Shown piece by piece: positions 1-12,000 of a stretch of DNA of 64,000 nucleotides. The stretch covers positions 1,024,697 to 1,088,696 of the forward strand of contig QEYB01001685.1 in the NCBI GenBank assembly GCA_017562135.1, read 5' to 3'. A program made the position numbers and the translations under genes. The stretch's first letter is position 1; each line of letters begins with the position of its first letter. This stretch comes from Dipylidium caninum (lineage: Eukaryota; Platyhelminthes; Cestoda; Cyclophyllidea; Dipylidiidae). Below the pieces are notes generated by a model that had not been told where the DNA came from, did no database searches, and was given only the letters and a program-made list of their open reading frames with translations.

Positions 1-60
1 AATAACGGTGGTTGGAGTTTTAAACAAAGTTTGTTGGAACTTGTACAACAGCTTACTCAG
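1..60 (+). CDS. Exon (visible exon 1) of the MAM-like membrane protein, cut by window edge
   Basis: Frame 1 is open from the first base and reads NNGGWSFKQSLLELVQQLTQ. It ends at CAG followed by the strong donor GTGAGT at 61. Its phase 0 end fits the phase 0 start of the exon at 9554, giving LTQ-AKVNVSV across the junction. The exon start is outside the window. Confidence 0.65.
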
Positions 61-3000
61 GTGAGTGTATCTTCCTTGCTCTCTCCAGGTTCGCGATTGC
101 TTCGCCATTCCACGATTTTCCATTTATTTTAACATGTCTCGATAGCTCATATGTTACAATTGTGGACGTCGACTCAAATTTTTGTTTGACTGTTGCCACG
201 TAAAAATTTACTCAAAAAATCAGAAGTCCTCCACTCTACAGCCCCTTTACTTGCGAACTGGCCTCTTCCTTACCCCTCGCGGTCCTTATGATATTCCATC
301 CTGTGCGAAGTCAATTTTGTGGTGTTTTTACCGCACGTTGGCGGGTGAAAATACCTCTCCTACGAGCCTCCCTGTTTTCAAAATCGTGTTTTTGGAGTAA
401 CAATTTGTGGCACTAAGTTTGAAATCCCCTTCTCTGGCTTCATTATGACGTAGAGGTTATCTCCCTCCAAGGAATTGCTTGTTCAAAGTCAACTTAAAGT
501 GGGCCTTTCTCGAGGCGAACATGGATCTAAAAAATGGCTATTGTCAGCACGTAGAAGAGTCGGTAAGCCGCACTACATCATGAGTATACTACAGCAGAAA
601 ATGAGGAGTAAGTGATACGGATTTCAATGCTTTACCGGGCCACTTAGAGTGCCAGGGCTTTCGACCCTGAGTTCACTAGTCTCAAGGCCTCATTTTGGAT
701 TTGTTTAAAACAAGCGCGCAGGGAGAATGCAAAACCTCTTCTGCACCAAATTCTTCCTCTTCTCCTCTTCGTACTACTTCTATGTGTATTTTGTCTTCTG
801 TGGATTTAGTTCTCGGATATGCCCTTTCCCTTCTTACTTATAACCGAATTCCTTGCTAATCGTGTAGGTTGTTTCCGCCAGACCTTGTAAGACACTGTCA
901 ATGTAAGTTGACACTTATCACCGTCTTCCATGTTATCGTCTGTCTTTCGCCTCTTTAAGCTCCATTTAGTGAGATTAGGTTGAGTAGACGTTAGCTCGTT
1001 GTAACCTGCCTAATTTTAGTGAGAAGCTTTACATTAATCTGTTGCACGATTGCCAGGTCCGCTCTAAGACATACCAATGCACACACACAAGCATACATAC
1101 ATACATAAGTGGGTGCACACTCAAATTTCTTCCACCACGAACATGTGAAGTTTTCACAAGTTTGACCCTGTGTTTTGAATTGTCTCGCCCTAATTGGTAC
1201 TTAGAAAGGGGAGCAGTGGGGCAGGTGAGGGACGAATAGGGGATGCAGACGAACTCCGTCAGCCACCTTTTGCCTCATTTGCACGAAATAATAATGATGG
1301 CCCGAAGAAGTGCAGCTCCTGCGATGATTTACACATCCATACACACATTCACACTTGATTTGCATTGCGGTCGGATTTTCCCTTTTTTGTTTGCCCTCTA
1401 CTTTTTCATGTTATGCCTTTTCTAACTTAATTAACGCCAATTTTAGTTAGGCTACTTGGGCTTGCGAAATCGCTTCAATCTTGTGCGTTCGGTGGTGGAG
1501 GTTGTTTTATTGATGCTTGAGAACGCCTAAATCGAGGATAAAGTCGCCTAAAATCCTCATTTTGCCTCCACAAGGGTGAAGGGGGAAAGATTAACTTCTT
1601 CATCTGCTTCAGTCCTAATCTCATACGTTGTTCAAATTTATTGTTGCCATTAAAGTGGCGTAGACAAAGCTGGTACCGAACTCTTCTTCACGAAATTCGG
1701 CTGTACTGCAAAACCGAAGGCTAACAAATGCATTCATTTCCACTATGAACACATCTCGCCTATGGCTATTTTCGTTTTTCTTAACTCCCATGGTTTTATT
1801 AGAAACAAAAGCGCCTCGTGTCAGGGATCCTGAAAGCTGCACATGAATTTCGACGACGACAGGTTAAGCCGCACAGACCATTGTCCAAATTCTGTCGGAG
1901 TAGGCTGTCATGCGAGGGAGTGGTATTTTCACATTTTGACTGAGTGCAGAGGAAATAAGCCTTGAAGGCACATGAGAATGAGTTTACACGTAAAGAAGTT
2001 AAAAGAATGTCCTTTTGGCCTGGGGCGGCGACCCATGGGTGACGAGGATAATCGGATATGTTGACAGTCTCTGCATCAGGCGCTATCCAAACAGAATCAC
2101 GAAAAGCAAACACATCTTCGCTTCAGAAGGCCTCTTACCACTTTGCAGGACCTTAAGAGGCTGGTAGTATAGATGCCGTGAGCAGGACGGCATACCACTG
2201 GTGTGGAAGCGGGTAAGTGCGAAAATGAACGTTTATCTGTCCTGACTGGTAGCATTTAGACTACGCCGCGAAGGCTTTTGAATATGAAGATAGTAGAAAG
2301 TAGTGTATTTCACGATTTCCCGATGAGATTTGCCCGTCGTCATCTCAAACTGACGAAGCACTCTCAAATTGTATACACTAAGGCTCCATAGCAGTTGATA
2401 AGGATTGCTTCCTTCTAGGGCAAACATTTCTAGCAGGTGGAGTTCAAGAAACTCAATTCTTAGGTTTTTTAACAAGGTTGACATTCCACTTTTCTCAGAA
2501 CTTTTCTAGATCGTTTTGTTCTGACCAAACGTCATCTGTTAAAATTTACACCCGAATGGGTTAATTGATTCTGAGGATTTCAGCGGTTTAAGGCGACTTT
2601 AAGGCGACTTTGAGGCGACGAGACAGCGCATTTCTTTTGCTCTAATCCTTTACCCAACTCTGCACCACCTTCAGACACCACGTCTTTATGCATTACCTTG
2701 TATTTCTGGTATGTATCTTCTGGCCTTACTGCCCACAACAAAACCCTTTAGTAGTATTTAACCGATCTAGTTCCACACAATTTCGTTCTATTTCAGTATT
2801 TATCGCGTGCTATTTTTCAGTATCTCTCCAACACGCACACCTTTTTGTGATCTACACATCCTGTCCGCCATTTTGATCACTGACCTGGCCCCTCTGGATC
2901 GCATGCTATCAGTTGTCATTATGTGGGCTGGTTAACCAGACTACTGGCCGCACTGGTTTGTCTCACTGTCCGCTGCGCACCAAGTCGGCTGGTAGTGTTA

Positions 3001-6000
3001 GCTAATTTAACAATTCTATGCACTTCTCACGCCCTCATTCACTCGGCGTTAGTTACCTTTCCATCCTCTTGGGGGGTGTTTGTGTGTGTTTCTATGTGCT
3101 GGATAGTCGCATCTCGCTGTTGACATTTTGTCCACATGTACTGTCCACTCTCCCATCTTTATTATCCACCCATGCTAATAATGCTTATTCTCATCCCTCA
3201 TTTGCATAGATGCCAGTGAATGAAGCTGCGCTTGCAAGTATGACTCTTTTGGCAGCTTGATTTATTTATAAAGTGATTGGGCTCTGAGCTGTTTCACGCC
3301 GATCTCCCAAGGCGAGCCTACGAAAAGGATAAAGGAGGGTCAGATACCGGAGATAGATCCTGGCAAATTCCACTGAGCAAATATCCTGCGTACTTCGTCA
3401 AGAAGTATCATTCTTCCCATTCCCTCTGACACTTGGCTTCTATTTCTACGTAGTTGGCAGCGACTTTCGGTCCTCGCGTACACTGATGTTAACACTATGA
3501 AAGGTGCCACGGTGCTGGTAAAGCGTCGTTTATCTGAAAAGGGTTGATCCAGTGGATGGTGCTCAAGGCCTTCCGCCAAGATTTGACCAAAAGTAACTCC
3601 GTGAGACGGAGTGTCATAGTTTCAAAAGTTGATTTTTTCAAAGCCTCTCGTCTATTTAACTTCGTGTCTCCCATGTGTATTTCTATGATTTTGGTGTAAT
3701 GTCCTCCTCTTTTGAACCCTAATTTGGAATTTTTTTCAACAATTCCCCCCTTTTGATTCACGCAAAATGGCGTATTGTTAAAGATCACTGTAAATGTGGC
3801 ATCTGAGTCAACTTTGACAACATTAGTGGAGGATATAAACATAAGAGGTGTCTAGTGGCGTAACGGGCGCGAGATGCTGACCCGATCGAAGAATACGCCT
3901 TCATAACCCTTGCACTTCAAAGTGAAATGAGATAAAAATCTTGAATTTCACAATGTGTGTTTCCGTGTGTGTATGTGCGTGTGTGTGTTCGTGTACAACC
4001 GTTAGTGTCGCAGTTTTCGGGGCGTTGGTACAAGCAACGGAACATTTTATAAACAACGCGGTCAAGGCCCCGGTGTCTACGCATGAATTTGCTGAATCTA
4101 CGTCCAAATTTAATGTGGTCATTACGAGCTACGGCCCCAACCACTTCCTCCACCGTAAGTTCGTCCGCAGACCCATCACCCCACGCAGCCTCGGGTGTCA
4201 TCTCGTTCTAACCTCAGCATGAACGGCAGTTTAGTTGCACTGAGTCAGACCTTCTTAATTGCGTCCTCCCCTTCGATCACTACGGCCGCTCACCCAACAT
4301 TGTTAATGGGCCTTTAAAGGAAAATTAAACTCAACAGCTTATGCTAGTCTGCATACCAGAAGATAAGATTCTAAAGTAGGCTATTAAGACAGTGACAGAG
4401 ATGAAAATAGAAGCGATTGCGGTGAAAGTAAGGAGATGATTTCGAGTGACATGGGTTTTTTTCAACGTTAATAACAACTCTGAAAAGGTATGTCGATTCC
4501 TTGCTTATTAAGTTTCACCATATCCACACAAATAAACCACCGTTGTCGAGGTGGAGTCACCGTCACGCGTAGATTGCTTGGCTTTGAGAAGGCGATCCGC
4601 ATCAACTCGTTCACTTTTTACACACATCGTCATCATTACCTTTCTGCACCATCCCTCTCCCTTCTCCCCTCAACGTCCGATTCCTCCTCCAGATCCTCTT
4701 CTTCCCTCCTCCTTGTTTTTCTTCTCCTTCTCCTTGCCATTGTCATAACGTTAGCAAACCTTGTGTGTCCCGACTACGGGGTAGACATGACACTCACTGG
4801 AGGCACAACAGAGATCGACAAACAGGCAAAAGCGGAGCTCGGTCGCCTCGCAGAACCAATCCCATTGGGGCCACTTAAAACACACGCACCGACCTCTTCT
4901 CCATCACCCTCACTGCCGGCCATGAACACAACGACGGAATGCGACAGTCTGTGTTGTTTTGAGGACACAAGTGCGCCTGCTGCTCCACGCATTTGACTCG
5001 ATCACCTCACGCATTCACCAGTCGGTGGGAGATAAGTCTTCGTCTCTCACTCACTATTTCCCCTGCACCACAAAGTGCCATCGTCTTGGCGTCACCACAT
5101 CATGCATGTGTCTCAGTGGACGCAAGTGTTCACCACTTCTCTCGCCCCGTTCGTAAAAACTCTCCCGGTTCCACTTGCACTGCACCGAGGCCTGCGATGT
5201 TTGTACCTCACGTGTAAGCCTTCTGAACTACTCCACTCCCTCTCACTGCGACGGCTTCAGTCTATCTCCACTATGTGCACCTGCCCACACTCGGCAGGCT
5301 TCACTTCGCACACCCACGCAGTGTGTATGTCGGTGGATGGAGGTGGAGAGGGAGGGACCGGTGCGATTGGAGCCCACTGCAGGCAGCCACTCTCAGTAGG
5401 CTGATTGCAGCCAGGCGTGCGGGACAGTCGTGCATATACGTGGAGATGGGATGGAGGTGAGAACAGGTGGACGGGGTGGGAGTGAATAAGAGTGAATTGG
5501 ACTGCTGTGTGGCAGCGACACACTTTCTGCCCACGAAAATGTGAGTGAGAGGCGTCCCTTCGTCTTTCGCCCTTCGCCCTTCGCCCTCCCCGTCTTCTCT
5601 TCCAACTGCGCACCTCCTCTCCTCCCCTCCTCACTCGATCCTACCCTTTGGTGCGGCTCATGACGCCAATTGAGACACTGTCCGACTCACAAGTTCAACA
5701 CGCAGCCTTCAGGCTGGTCTGCCTTCGGGACAGACAGACAGACCGACCGACCGACCGACCGCTCGCTCGTTCTTTCTTCCTCATCATCGACACGACAATG
5801 TGAGACCTCCAGTTGACTACATCTCTGCACAACCACAAACTCACTTGCTGGCCTCTTTCAAACCGGGTCATCGCTGCACTGAACCTTTGAACAGCGTAGG
5901 CCAGTTGCCGTGCCCCAACTTTCACTGCTCCAGTGGATGGACCTGTCACTTGCCTCCCACTAACGCAGAACGAGGAAAGGCTGCTAGCTCGATCACCAGA

Positions 6001-9000
6001 ATGAGGAATCTTAAGAAGCCTTGATTGACTAGTCACACGAATTACCCACATCATACAGACTTTTGAAGTCTCGACATGCCCGCATTCCATTCAGCCGCCT
6101 TCCGGTCAGAGCTGATCGCTTAAGCGCCCTCTTAAATGTTGACTGACGCCATTAACACCAATACATTACACGCACCCTCAAACTTTCTTCCCAATTACCC
6201 GCTCAAGGTTATACGGTGAAGTTGCATTCATGGCAGAATTCCGAACCATTTGGCTAGGCCTGTTAATATTCTGATGGACGGAGGAATCCTAACCTCTGAA
6301 CTTGAACAGTTTCTGGGGTCATGTTTGTCTCTCAATTGGGAATAGTACCGTAAACTAACTGCTTCATCGCGCAAGGGAAGAGAACTCCCAACTGACTTTT
6401 GAGGACCGAGGAGAATGCAATTCTGGTATTTCGATGATTGATAGGACAATGAAAGCACTACGAGTTTTTTGTTTATTTTTTGCTTCAGTCTTTGAGCAAA
6501 TCTGCATTTTTATTGGTACTATATGCCTTTTATGCTTGTTGACATCATCGTATGTCATGTAACGTCGTTTTCGCACAAAAAAATAATCATGAAGGTCGCA
6601 TTTCAGATTGCCGTTTGTTTCGTCGTCATATCCTTTTCAACCCTCTGATTAATTCAATTTAAGCATTTTTTGTGAGAAACGGGCAGAGGACACTCCCATG
6701 ATGAGCACAAAAACCGATGATTAACGAGACTGCAACACCTGGGTCGTGGGCCCCCTCCTGACCCTGACCCTACGGATAGGGAATTTGAACAGATTTCTAA
6801 TACCCTGATAATATCAGGTACTGTCTTGAACATAAAAACTAATAAAATATAGATGTAGGAAATGCCAGTACTTTAGATAGCTCTTGACATCTGATCGTCG
6901 TCCCGACTGCGATGACGTTAGTCTGGTGCATTGTAACCGCTTACTGGGCTTATTTTAGCGCTGCATCGTGTGGAATTCGATGGGATTATTTGTTATACAG
7001 GTGACTCATATTGGGAAAAGCCGAAATCTGTTCCCCACCGAGCGTATTTCTTGTTTTCTGTGTTTTCCTTAAGGACGTTGGCTTTGCAGAAGGCCGCTTT
7101 AGTGAGGTTTAGAGCCTCGATTGGGTCTCGTTCGTTCTTCTCGCCTTCTCTTCATCCATCACACTTGTTCTGGCTCCTTTCGTGATGCACATTATCTATG
7201 TCATTTATTTGGTTTATCACGAGATCCTTGTGACTGACCTGTGCTTAACTTGTCAAAAATTGTGGTATTTCCTTAGTGCTTGACATTTGAGCCGTTGTAA
7301 AAGGACATGACTGATATCACGCTTTCTGTTGTGGCTTTCTTCTAAGCCTTATTCGTGTGTCGCCAAGTGCTAAGTGGCAATCGTTGGTAACCTCACACCA
7401 CTGTCACCCTCATCACCGTTGAAGATCCTTTTTCCTGGTTCGACCATTTCCACCACCTCGGAGTACATATTGCACTCATCTTCCACTCTCTTTACCTATA
7501 GATATCGTGATGTTTTTATCGAGCTCTCTCTTTATATTCTGGTCTTTTTACCAGTCTTCGTAGAATGCCACCCCATACGCTTTCTTTAATCCTTTTACTT
7601 TTTCACGTGGCAATCAATCACCTCTTTCTAGGTTTGGATTTGACATTAATTTTGGTCTTTTCAGTTTCATTTCTCTTTTCTCCATACTACTCGCCTTCCG
7701 TAACGGGTATCTGCGAAAGATCTTTCACTTCTGTAACCTTCCGATCTATTTTTTTTAAATCCTCTTTGTCGGGAATGAGGAACTGAAAAATATATTGGGT
7801 TGTTTTTCTCATCGTTCTCTTGTGGTTCAATGTGCATTAATCACATAATTCGGGGTTTAAGTTATCTTAACCTCATTATTGTCACTGAAAATTAGTAGTG
7901 TTGCCGTGAGCAACGATGTTGGTTGTGTATCCACGTTTTCGGAGAAGTTAATTTTTCCTTCTGGGATTTAGGTCCCGCCTCGCCTCCATACTGCTTACAT
8001 TGTTTATTTATTTGTCTGACCATGGCTTGAAATAGTTTATTGGGTTGACAGAAGAGGATTCTTCTATACACTGCCTAAACGGTCCCTGTTACATAGATGG
8101 GACGCTTTTTTGACAACGAAGACATCCGAAATTGCATCGACAATAGTAATTATAATTCGGAATTGATTTCACCTCTAAAAACGTTCACTATGCCTTATCC
8201 ATATTCTAAAAACGTTCACTATGCCTTATCCATATTCTCGTGGGTGTCTCCCAACCTACTCCCCCATTTCGCGCAACTTCTACTATCTGCTAAACGCTTG
8301 AGAATTTAATCTAACGTAACGCTTGTGGGAGTTGGTAACGTCATCAACCTTTGGGCATTTGATTGTAGGCGGAATGTCATCGACCAATGGCAGTGGTCGT
8401 GAGGCGATTGCTTGGCCTAGCCAATCAGCTTCATTGACGTAAATTGCGGCTGCATGCGCCCTAAGCTCCAAAGCTGATTGGCCGGTCGGGCACTTTATAT
8501 CCTCCTTTTGGGCGAGAAGTAGCAATTGAGTCGGTGAGAAGAAATGGGCAGAAAAAGATCTCTTTAAATAAACGTCGACATATGTGTATAAGTTGAATTT
8601 TTTGTAAAAAATAGTCTCACTGAGGTAATCATCAGTTGGGCAGTCGTTGAGACGGTATTTTCTCTCGTAATGAACCACAAATTTCGTGGTTTTCCTTTTC
8701 CTGATAAGATATTTATGTATGACAATTTATTTTTTGACATGGCTTAAATAAATGAGAAACTTTGAGGTCTAGTCAGAGTGATTCACTGGAAGGCGATTAT
8801 TGTAATTGGTTAGAAATGACTTAAAAGGCCGTAGCACGTCATTACTTCTTCTAATTATACCTCTCGCCATTTGGAAAGGGGAGTGATTGCCATCATGCCT
8901 CCTCTGAGACCCCTACTCTCGTTAGCCGCCCTCACTGTAAAGCCCTTAAATTAGACAACGCCTCCCTTTGCCTGTGGCCAGACACAAACAAAAGCAACCC

Positions 9001-12000
9001 AAAGGCAATTGCGAAAGCTGTTTGCTCCTACGAGGAGGCGTGCCCTACGCCGTTTCTTTCTGCTCCCATCGTGTATCTTAAAATAGACTAACACTCATCT
9101 TCAGTTACGCAGACCCACCCGAAGTGCGCACTTTACGAAAATACGAACGTCGCCTTTCATGCTTTATAACCTACTTGCCCTATACTTCACAGGACTTGGC
9201 CGGTGTTTTCTCCGACGAAGTGCTCTTTCTAGCTTACTATGTCTCGCCTCACTTTGTCTAAAATATGTTCTCGTGTTTGTCTCGTACTGATCGTCGTTTT
9301 TAGCCCTCAATCGTGGACATTATTTCGGCCAAGGGGACCGAATTCATTGAGATATTCCTTTTTTTAATTCGTTCCACACCCAAATGGTAAGGGTGTAGGC
9401 AGCCAATGCTGAAAATGCCACGTTATTTTTGTTAAAATACACCAGAATTTACACAAAAATAGGACATTCGAGGGAGGAGAGGGAGAAAGTGAAATTCTCT
9501 CGAAAATAACCACTGATATAGTCTGTTTCTAAACCAGCATTATTTTATTTCAGGCAAAAGTCAACGTTTCAGTGCTGTCTTCGGTTCGAAATCACTTTGT
9601 CTGTGCAGACTGGGGTGTAGCGAACACGAGAGCATCGTCTTCACCACCATTGTTACATCCTGGCGGTCCCGCAGAGTCTGTTGCATCTTTGGAGGTTTTT
9701 ATTCTTCCTCCATCCCCTCGACCTCTGCGCCAAACGAGTGGTAAGGTCTTCTATGTGGGAACAGGTCCACTCGATCCAACCGCAAGTAATGAGAAGGTGG
9801 TAATGGAAGAATGGGAGGAAGGCGTGGAGGAACCGAATACAGGTTTGGGTGTCTGTCTTGAAATTGACGTTCGTCTTTCCTCTGAACAAGCCGACAGCGT
9901 TTCCAAACTCACTGTCAAATTTCGTTCAATGAGTCAGACAATCGAAGCCTCCCCAGGTCTAACTCTTCTCCCTCCTCCTACGCCCTCTCTTCATCCGGTT
10001 CCTACCTCCATGCCGTCTGTGACTGGAAAACTCGCTTTCCTTAGCAGTCTCGCGGACTGGATCCTTTGGGGATCTTCTAGTACTCCTGTCCAACAGCGCC
10101 AGTATCAGTCTAAGCGTATTACTCCACCGCTGGATCGGTGGCTACACCTAATTCTTCCACTAGACACTCAACTCCTTCCTGAGTCGCCGCTTCACTTCGC
10201 TCTCTATGGCCACGCTGGCGTCTGTGTGGACAATTTGCATGTTAATCGATGCCTCACATCAACCATTCCCAATCTTTACTGGCCTCCAAACAACACCTTG
10301 GTACTGGAAGAGTCTGCTCCACCCGTCTTGTTACTTGCTCCACCTCACACCGAATCGGCTCCCTCTTCCGCAACTTATCACCCCTTACTTACAGGGGCAT
10401 TTTTTTTCGCCTCTCTTTTGGTCATTTTGGTCGCCTTGTTGATTGTCATCTTCGTTGCATCCATTGTGTGTGGGCGAAAACGAAGGATTCGACGAAGAAA
10501 AGGAACAATTGGCGGCGGAGGCTTAGAAAAGGGGAATGGCGTTGGAGGCCCAGCGACCTTGACCGGTGCAGATCTTCTCCGTTCCCCCTCGATCTCGTCT
10601 CTTCCGGGTGCGGCAGTACATCAACGACCAATTGAGGAAATTTTGCACTATGGTGAACAGGTGAGGTTTTTCGCATTACTCACAGTGAAGTAGAAATGAG
10701 AGCGACCAGAAGGAAGCTACTGCATGTTCTCGGATCGTCACTTAAGTGTGATTAATGATGTTTCCGTGACAGTGCAAAAGTGGACGCGATTTGGTAATTC
10801 AGTGGCGATGACTTCAATAGTACATTTCACTTTCCTGCCGACCGTTTTCTTACTGCCTTCCAGGCAGTCGTCTTTCCGTAGAACATGGGAGTGGGCGCGG
10901 CGTCGTCAAATTTCGCCATCTTTTTAGTTTTGGGAACTAAGAAATGCACATGTGCTTCCGTTCATTGTACAAATTAACTCCCCGTTACTTAGAACATTAA
11001 TTCCATTACTTGGAAACCATTACAGTTTGTTCAAATATCGTGATCTTTTACAAATTCAGTCGCTTAAAATACCTCAAACTCATCAAATTGGCCTTCGTGT
11101 GAGCCCCGGCAACGAATTTCCTATCATCTGTGGGAGGAAGCGGAAGTGGATCCGTTTTAAATCTCCATGGAGGCGCACAGAAAGGTTTTCTTCTCCGATT
11201 CACCAGATTTAAAGGCTGAAAGTGGGCCTCTGGGGACTCATTTTGTTCACAACCTATCAGTGCATGCCCGAACGACTCAACGATTCCAGATTTGTCGTCC
11301 ACACCATTCAAATGGACGCGTCACTGTTATTGTTACTGTCTTTTCAGTTTATTCCACACATCTTCCTGTCAATCACTTAGCACATTCACCGCAAGCGACC
11401 CCTTTTCTCCACATAAACTGGCTTGTCTGGAGACCGAGAAGCCCAGTACTTCCCTCCGCACATTTTTATTGTTGCCATTAATTCAGGGATAGACTGGCAA
11501 CTTAAAGTGTCTCCTGTGGGGATGTTTGTGCCAGCGTCGTAGTCGCTGACTTGTTACGTAGAAAGAAAAAAATCAACGTTGGTGTACACGAGATGCCACG
11601 AATTTTAACTTCATGAAGTTCGGGCTCAAATTGGTTGAGTCGGTGATAAGAGGGAGGAATAGTTCGCTGACTTGGACTAGACACACTCTTCCCTCGTTCA
11701 CTACTGCCTCAAGTTGCAAATCCATCCAACTTCTCATTTGCTTCCGAGTGCACCGATATATGATTAAACAGGAATTGGCTACATTTGTAGTTATGGCTCT
11801 TACTGAAGTCTCAAATCCCCTAAAGTGCATCATCAACGTCATAGGAGAGAAAAACGATACTATACGACCATTCCTCCTCCAACCTCTTCCCGCACTTCAC
11901 TTACACTGCTGTAAAACCTCATAACATCGTAGCATTCATACGAGCATGCCATTACAGCGTATCTCATTTTAACACTGGCCAAAGGGTTGATAACTTCTTC

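Larger units (their letters stand above)
61..9553 (+). other. Intron 1 of the MAM-like gene (9.5 kb)
   Basis: It begins GTGAGT and ends TTTCAG. It contains the left copy of the 1.8-kb inverted repeat (4502-6301), a GT-rich microsatellite (about 3954-4000), a 31-bp tandem duplication (8175-8236) and a CCAAT/CRE cluster (8338-8500). I saw no supported exon inside. The open frames here are short and look non-coding, including a 131-codon minus-strand frame at 8283-8678. Confidence 0.6.

Noticed and set aside
4490..4996. 168-codon plus-strand frame at the start of the 1.8-kb repeat
   Set aside because: The mirrored copy reads differently at both ends, and the sequence is low-complexity Ser/Leu-rich. 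No start context or domain supports it.
5695..6090. 131-codon frame shared with the inverted copy (13219-13443)
   Set aside because: The shared part is only the first third. The frames then diverge by indels, so coding constraint is unlikely.
8283..8678. 131-codon minus-strand open frame in intron 1
   Set aside because: It overlaps the CCAAT/CRE cluster, has no recognisable family and no splice context.
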